In this document: positions 59,013 through 64,000 of the stretch, one piece after another
Position numbering within the stretch: the stretch's first letter is position 1
How the letters are laid out: each line of letters begins with the position of its first letter
Source: Pseudoscleropodium purum
Lineage: Eukaryota; Streptophyta; Bryopsida; Hypnales; Brachytheciaceae
NCBI GenBank assembly: GCA_963969395.1
Contig: OZ017800.1
Coordinates: 9,704,479 to 9,768,478 of the forward strand
DNA length: 64,000 bases
Reading direction: 5' to 3'
Translations under genes and position numbers: made by a program
Notes under the pieces: generated by a model
Database searches by the model: none
What the model was told of the DNA's origin: nothing
The model's input: only the letters and a program-made list of their open reading frames with translations

Positions 59013-60060
59013 CCGCACAGCCCAATCCCCCCAAACCACAGCCAGTGGCGCCCTGCCACGTGGCCAAGCAGGTGGCGGGTGGCGGGGCGGATGGTGAGTA
59101 GTGCACTGGCTCATTGCAGCAGGGTTTAGGTTAATTTTGTATTTGTCGGCGCGGACTCATTCTTGCGCTCCTGTTGTCTGTGTAGGCTGATTGCGGTTTT
59201 GTTGGCGCGGTATGATTCTTGCGCTCCTGTGTTGCCGCCCTCGTCTGTTTCTGTGTTGGTATAGTTGAAGGTCTCGATTGTCTTGCGGTTTGTGTCACCT
59301 AGTTTTCGAAGGTGGAGCGCTGGCTTGGAGGTTCAGTGGCTGGCTCTGGAGTGCGCGCGGTGTGTTTTCAAGTTGGTTCCTTCTCCTTCCGCTGCTCGTT
59401 CAACTTTTTATTGTATACTTCTCAGACTTTGTGTTTGTACTTTAGATCATGCTTGTGTTTAGTGTTTTAGGTTTTGTGTTGAATGGATTTGCAGCTCATT
59501 TGTGTTCTTCTATAGGGTTTCAAAGTTTGGCTTGTCCTCATTCAAAGCTACAGCTTGAATTCTGTTTCCTTCGTGATGCAGGTTCGATAGGAGAACAAGG
59601 AGCGACTTCCAAGTTTGAAAATTTCGGCCGTGAATAACTGAACGAAAGGTATGCACGGTAGTTTCTTTTGTGGAATTCTATTCTACTTCGTGGAAGATGC
59701 TCGTTGTAGCTTCGCATCAGGTTGATCAAGAGTTGTAGAAGTTTCCGTGAGAGCCTTGATGTTGTGCTCATTTCTCTTACTGTAATGTTGCTGGCTCTTA
59801 GTGCTCGTTTGTGTGTGACCTGTGCAGTTCTGTAGAGCAAATCTCCAGTGCAAATCCGAACTTTCATTCCAAGTACTTGGCGTCATCCGTTTTTTTTTCC
59901 CTTCTGCAATATGATCTGCAATGCTTTTCTGTAGTTACAGTGTTGGTGTTACTTTTTAGATAGAGAAGTACGCCTTGTGATAGAAGTAGTAACCCTAGCC
60001 CTAAACCTTCAGATGAATATGGGCAAACCCTAAAATGAAAGCAATGAAAAAAGAATTTAC
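59013..60060. other. GC-richer spacer, possible promoter/leader-like DNA
   Basis: Begins with a GC-rich patch (GGCGGGTGGCGGGGCGG near 59080), then contains two direct copies of a word reading GGCGCGG, about 5 variable bases, ATTCTTGCGCTCCTG (near 59150 and 59205). Short frames at 59265-59637 carry no motif. T- and GT-rich composition resembles plant 5' leader introns, but no downstream coding exon follows before the second P2 array. Confidence 0.35.
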
Positions 60061-60091
60061 CAAACCTGAATCCATTCTGAATCCTAGCATT

Positions 60092-60923
60092 TGTCATTTC
60101 AGCGCGGCTCGCGCTGAAATGACACATGCTCCACTATTAACTAACGTTGCAGACGTTAGTTTATAAACTTAACTGGAACTCACGAACAGCGGTTGCACAG
60201 ATATGACATGCTATATATAAGATGCACGACAGTTCAGCGCGAGTCGCGCTAAATTGTCAATCATCGATACCAAGGCATTCCAGAGAACAGAGATTCATAC
60301 AGTAGTAAAAAACTAAACAGTAAGGCAGTTTAGCGCGACTTGCACTAAACTGTCAATTATCACAATTCCTACGACATAATATATTCATAAAACTCATTCC
60401 ATTTCCTATCAAATTCTCTAGAGATAGAATATGACGAATTCATAACTATGCACTAAACGCATTACATTACCAATTCATTTCTCAGGTAGAAGAACAGAAA
60501 TGATTCCAAGAAATACATTACTATAGAAGTCCATCCGCATACAAATAGGATACAATTCAAAGCGAGCCGCTCTGAAACGACATTCTATGATCTTAAAAGC
60601 AAAGTAAAGGAAGTTTCAAAAACCAAATAATAAACAACGATAACGACGTATAAAGCAGTTCAACGCGAGTCGTGCTAATATGCAATTGGAGAAAATGATG
60701 AAAAGTTATTCTACCAGATGAAATTACTCTCAGTGTCACCAAAAACAAATATGAATCTGACAGTCGCCGCCACAGAAAACAGTGGTTGAATGAGAGATTC
60801 AAAAATATGTACGTAAATTCATCCACTATAAAATTTCTATAATATTTACAGAAAGTCTATAATAGTCAGACCATAATGGAACGCTATAAATGTCATTTCA
60901 GCGCGAGTCGCGCTGAAATGCAT
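60092..60923. repeat. P2 palindrome array B (six copies, one degenerate)
   Basis: Palindromes of the same family as array A lie at 60092-60124, 60228-60258, 60324-60354, 60556-60576 (degenerate), 60655-60683 and 60891-60923. Steps are about 136, 96, 232, 99 and 236 bp. Flanking words differ from array A in part (TGTCA rather than TGCA). The last copy ends 80 bp before the start codon of the second NGQH gene. Confidence 0.9.
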
Positions 60924-61003
60924 CATTATTTTCAAGAACTACAGAGACTTCGGTTTGTGTTATGCCGGTCTGACTGAAGTCCGGAATTTTCTTACGTTGC
61001 AGA

Positions 61004-62174
61004 ATGGAAAACCAACTGGAGGCGCTCGAGATGTACTTCAAGAGATCAGATGTGCAGTTCATAGATGACGACAAGGTTGCTGAAGACCACTTGATTGAAG
61101 GGGAGTACTGGGTGTTCAAAGATCCAGAAGAAGTAGAAGCATGGAGTTTATTCACGGTCCCTTTCATCAACCAGTTCTGCTTTTCCTACAAATTCAAGAA
61201 ATCGTAGTGCTTCCTACAACTCTCTTTCCACGAGAAGATCAAAGACATTGAGGCTGACGCCCACCCAATGATCAAAATCAAGTGCATGACAACGGTACCC
61301 GGCGAGTCAAGAAGGGACCAATACCACTTTGCTATCTGCCTCGACTCGGTATTAATTCCCTTCAACTTAAGTCCATTCCTGAGCAGCCTCGAGCCAACTC
61401 CATACCGAGACGAAGTGAAAGAGCTAGAGAAGAAATTGGACAATAACGAGTGGAAGAACGCGAACGGAACTTCGTTGTCCTGGAAAAAGTTGTGTAGCAA
61501 AATCCGGCTCCTATTCAACGACTTCTACATGTTGAAGGGGAAGATGGAAAAGCAGAATGAAATGAACCAACCACGCACTGTGTCAAAGGAGATAATGAAC
61601 CAAGGCGTAAGTCAAGGTTCAAAACTGAACGTGGGTCAACAGTTAGGTACCAGCCGGGGGCAGAGGAAAAGTGTACAGAAAACTCCACAGAAGAAAGGCA
61701 AGAAGGATGCTCCATCTTCATCAGAACGAAAACCGATCACTCGGGACTCTGAAGTGTCCGAGGTCGCTAAAGGGAGCTATGTGGACGAGATGTCCAATGT
61801 TCCTCACTCACGGGCAATAGAGAAGAAACCTAACTACGAGCAAGTAAGCCAGGTCTATAAGAAATTTTGGACGACCTGCGAGGACGCATACATCTTCAAA
61901 GTTAGGGAGAAGAAAGTGATTGACGTCTCCCAATTGGTAGATCCATTGGCAACTTTCAATATACACTCCAAGCAGGACAACATTGTCGAAGATATGGTCA
62001 ATTACCTGCTCAATATCCCCGACAAAAGCACGAAACAGACACTTTGCGTTATGCCTGTTGGGCACGACACAATGCCCAAGAACTGGGAGGATATTGAGAA
62101 TGGCGAATTCTATATTATAAACGGACAGCACAGTGTTGCAGCTAGCAAATTTATGCTGGACGAGAGGAACAAGG
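61004..62174 (+). pseudogene. NGQH-motif protein, copy 2, with nonsense codon and element insertion
   Basis: Starts at ATG 61004 just after a possible splice acceptor (TTGCAG). The frame runs to 62174 with a single in-frame TAG at 61205-61207. That codon aligns with Gln in copy 1 (the KNQ segment), so reading through is the ancestral state. IINGQHS falls at residues 371-377, against 368-374 in copy 1, and the blocks FITDDK/FIDDDK, FW....D.F.F and KKWEDI/KNWEDI line up. As in copy 1, a basic Ser/Gln/Lys-rich linker precedes the conserved block. The gene is cut three nucleotides into the codons after the NGQH region by the 3.3-kb element at 62175; the remainder, including any methyltransferase-like part, would lie beyond the window. 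Confidence 0.65.
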
Positions 62175-63423
62175 TGTCGCAGCTTAAAATTTTGATTTTC
62201 TTAGCATGCACCAAAATAGGAACGGAAACTAGCCATTAGAGAACCGGATCCGATTAGGTGAAGAAGGAAAATTCAAAACTAGTACAGAACATGAAGTAGT
62301 GGGCCTCTTAGATCTAATCCGATCAAGAGTAACTTTCGACGGAAACGGAATGCAACACGGATTAGGTCTAGGACCGGATTATGGGTGAACCGGATTCCTT
62401 TCCGGATGCGTCCGTTCCGAAGGGTGGGAAGGATTGGACTTCCGAGTCCAAGAAGTCTGCACGGACTGAGACTCCGGGCACGAGACCAGGTAGGACAATC
62501 AACCTGGAGTCTTCACCCGGATCCAACCAAGGCACTCCGGTTCCTAACCCTGTGGAGGGGGAACGGAACCGGAACTTGAGTGAAGTCTTTAAGCAGCTGG
62601 TTCCGGAAAGCGGAAGCCCGACAATAGGATCTAGGGTTGTAGAGTAGATAGGATTTTGATTTGAGTTAGGAGTAGAAGCGGATCCGGATCCGGATTCGGC
62701 TCAACAGTATTAGGTTAGACCGGAAGTTGAATTAGGGTGGCGGCGGACCCCCACGGGTTTTCCGCTCCTTTTTGTGCTTTTAGAGTTTTTACCCTTTGTA
62801 TATAAATCGGTTCCTACGATGGGAACTGGGAGTCTTCATTTTGCAAATCTCTTGTGCCTTCCTCTTCTCCTCATTGTGTGTCTCTCTCCAGCGCGACATG
62901 GTTGTATGATGTGGAGTTAGGATAGTACGAGTTGGTTGGCAAGTGATTTCTCCCCTTGGTGTTTTCTTTTCCGATTCTATATGCATGTGAGTAGGTATCT
63001 AAGAGTTGGGAGTGAATTTAGTTCCTCAGCACTTCTAGAGTTCCAGGTTCCGGATGAGAAAGCCGTTGTTAGGCTAGGCAAGTAGGGAGGGATTCCTTAG
63101 CTGCGCTAGAATTCGCGGGTGGGAAATCCGGTCGAGTGTCCGATATCCTGTGAGGTCTCACCACCCGTGTGGGTAAGCGGAAGAACTTTAGTTGATGTTG
63201 GAATGGACGGGTACACTTGTAACCACCTATCTTCGCACGGATCGGAAGTAGCATCAAGGTCGTTGTAGTATGAGAGGGTCGAGTGTGGGGTCTTTGTGTG
63301 ACCTACAACCCGGATTGCTATCTGGGTTGTTATGAAGGACCAAACCGGATCCGGATTAGCTTAGGAGTTTAGGAAGTAGGACAGTGGGTCTTCAGCTACT
63401 ATAAGTCACAGAAGGAGTGGTGG
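62175..63423 (+). mobile_element. 3.3-kb TG...CA element, copy 5 (internally deleted, then split)
   Basis: The left end TGTCGCAGC is at 62175, preceded by CAAGG. About 1.6 kb is missing: the sequence jumps from the leader to near the end of the frame at 62390-62398, inside ACCGGATTC, which in copy 3 occurs at both deletion borders. It then runs to 63423, where copy 6 interrupts it. The rest should follow copy 6 outside the window. Confidence 0.85.
62381..62647 (+). pseudogene. Element-encoded protein, copy 5, C-terminal remnant
   Basis: Only the last 80-odd codons of the 552-codon frame survive, fused to leader sequence by the internal deletion. It contains an extra GTPVPN-type insertion not in the other copies. 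No start codon of its own is meaningful. Confidence 0.7.
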
Positions 63424-64000
63424 TGTCGCAGCTTAAAATCTTGATTTCCTTAGTATACACCAAAATAGGAATGGAAACTAGTCATTAGGGAACCGGATTC
63501 GATTAGGTGGAGAAGGAAAACTCGAAATTAGCACGGAACGTGAAGTAGTGGGCCTCTTGGATCTAATCCGGTCAGGAGTAACTATCGACGGAAACGGAAT
63601 GCAACACGGATTAGGTCTAAGACCGGATTATGATGGGTGAACCGGATTCATGATGACCAAACTGGAAAGGGTCCAGAGACTATATAAGTAGGAGCCTTCA
63701 CTATTGCACCCCCTTTTAGAAACTCGACCTTGAGTGCGCGGTTGAGTTTTTGCGTTTGTGTGCTGCTTGTTTCGATTCCGGTTGAGATCAGAGACAGAAC
63801 TTGAGGAACGGGACGTGCGGCTAGGAGAGAGTGAGATAGATTGAAGGGGGAATGCCGCCGCTACGTAGGTCTAGACCAGCGAGTCCCTCTAGAGGCGAGG
63901 TGAAGCTCCGGAAAGTCATTCCGGTTATTCCCTCCACAGAGCCGGAAAAGTCTCAACTCATGGAGGATCTCAAATCCATGGGTTGCCTAGGGTTTGCAGA
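63424..64000 (+). mobile_element. 3.3-kb TG...CA element, copy 6 (runs off the window)
   Basis: TGTCGCAGC begins at 63424 directly after GGTGG of copy 5, in the copy 5 sequence that normally continues GGTGGGCCTACC. It is therefore a fresh insertion of the element into itself with a GGTGG target. Proximal TATA near 63681 (CTATATAAGT) and leader follow as in copy 3. Confidence 0.85.
63852..64000 (+). CDS. Element-encoded protein, copy 6, N-terminal part
   Basis: ATG 63852 opens the same frame as in copy 3 (MPPLRRSR start rather than the MPQLRRSR of copies 1, 2 and 4) and stays open to the window edge. Fifty codons visible, with no defect so far. Confidence 0.7.
   Translation, partial: MPPLRRSRPASPSRGEVKLRKVIPVIPSTEPEKSQLMEDLKSMGCLGFA

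Noticed and set aside
53635..60923. P2 arrays as a CRISPR array
   Set aside because: Repeats are palindromes of variable flank and spacing over 100 bp, the context is eukaryotic, and there are no associated nuclease genes.

Overview
This window looks like heterochromatin-like plant nuclear DNA: AT-rich spacers, GT-AG introns, a plant-type CCCTAAA telomere-like block (58974-59012), a plant CACTA-type TNP2 transposase with its usual TAM, DUF4218 and DUF4216 domains, and layers of nested transposons. The mix of a DUF7869-type gene, HAD-phosphatase genes next to a CACTA element and unfamiliar gene families makes me think of a non-angiosperm land plant, but species is a guess. No ordinary single-copy host gene, rRNA or tRNA could be supported.

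Layout. 1-1591 is the 3' end of a DUF7869 transposase-like element, present again in inverted orientation at 50181-51771 with near-perfect identity. 1592-2210 is a tandem array. 2438-5448 is a gene with an NGQH (ParB/DGQHR-like) motif and a weak methyltransferase-like C-terminus, associated with a repeated palindrome (P1). 6180-9974 holds minus-strand exons including a decayed HAD (FCP1/NIF-type) phosphatase. 10689-18193 is a TNP2 gene ending in a CACTA terminus at 18767. 18770-24356 is a second FCP1/NIF-type gene. 24360-36517 and 39786-42357 are mainly AT-rich, diverged repeats. 45961-50180 has no convincing gene. 50696-53524 is a full-length DUF7869 gene preceded by seven copies of a second palindrome (P2). 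54800-60060 is non-coding. A second P2 array (60092-60923) precedes a second NGQH gene (61004-62174).

Cutting across all this is a 3.3-kb element with TGTCGCAGC...GCTGCGACA ends and 5-bp target duplications. Four complete copies lie at 14584-17868, 20929-24232, 36518-39785 and 42401-45704; a deleted fifth starts at 62175 and a sixth, inserted into the fifth, at 63424. Each complete copy has one 552-codon reading frame, and a second TATA box lies downstream of it. I read them as solo LTRs of a retrotransposon whose LTR carries a gene, though a stand-alone non-autonomous element is possible. They interrupt the TNP2 gene, the second phosphatase gene, the second NGQH gene and a hAT-type MITE, with reading frames resuming exactly after the target duplication.

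Most gene damage is point nonsense without frameshift, often TAG where CAG is expected or TGA where CGA is expected, as deamination of methylated cytosine would give. The most novel-looking material is the pair of NGQH genes and the DUF7869 gene, each with a family of short palindromes at roughly 100-125 bp spacing ending 30-110 bp before the start codon.
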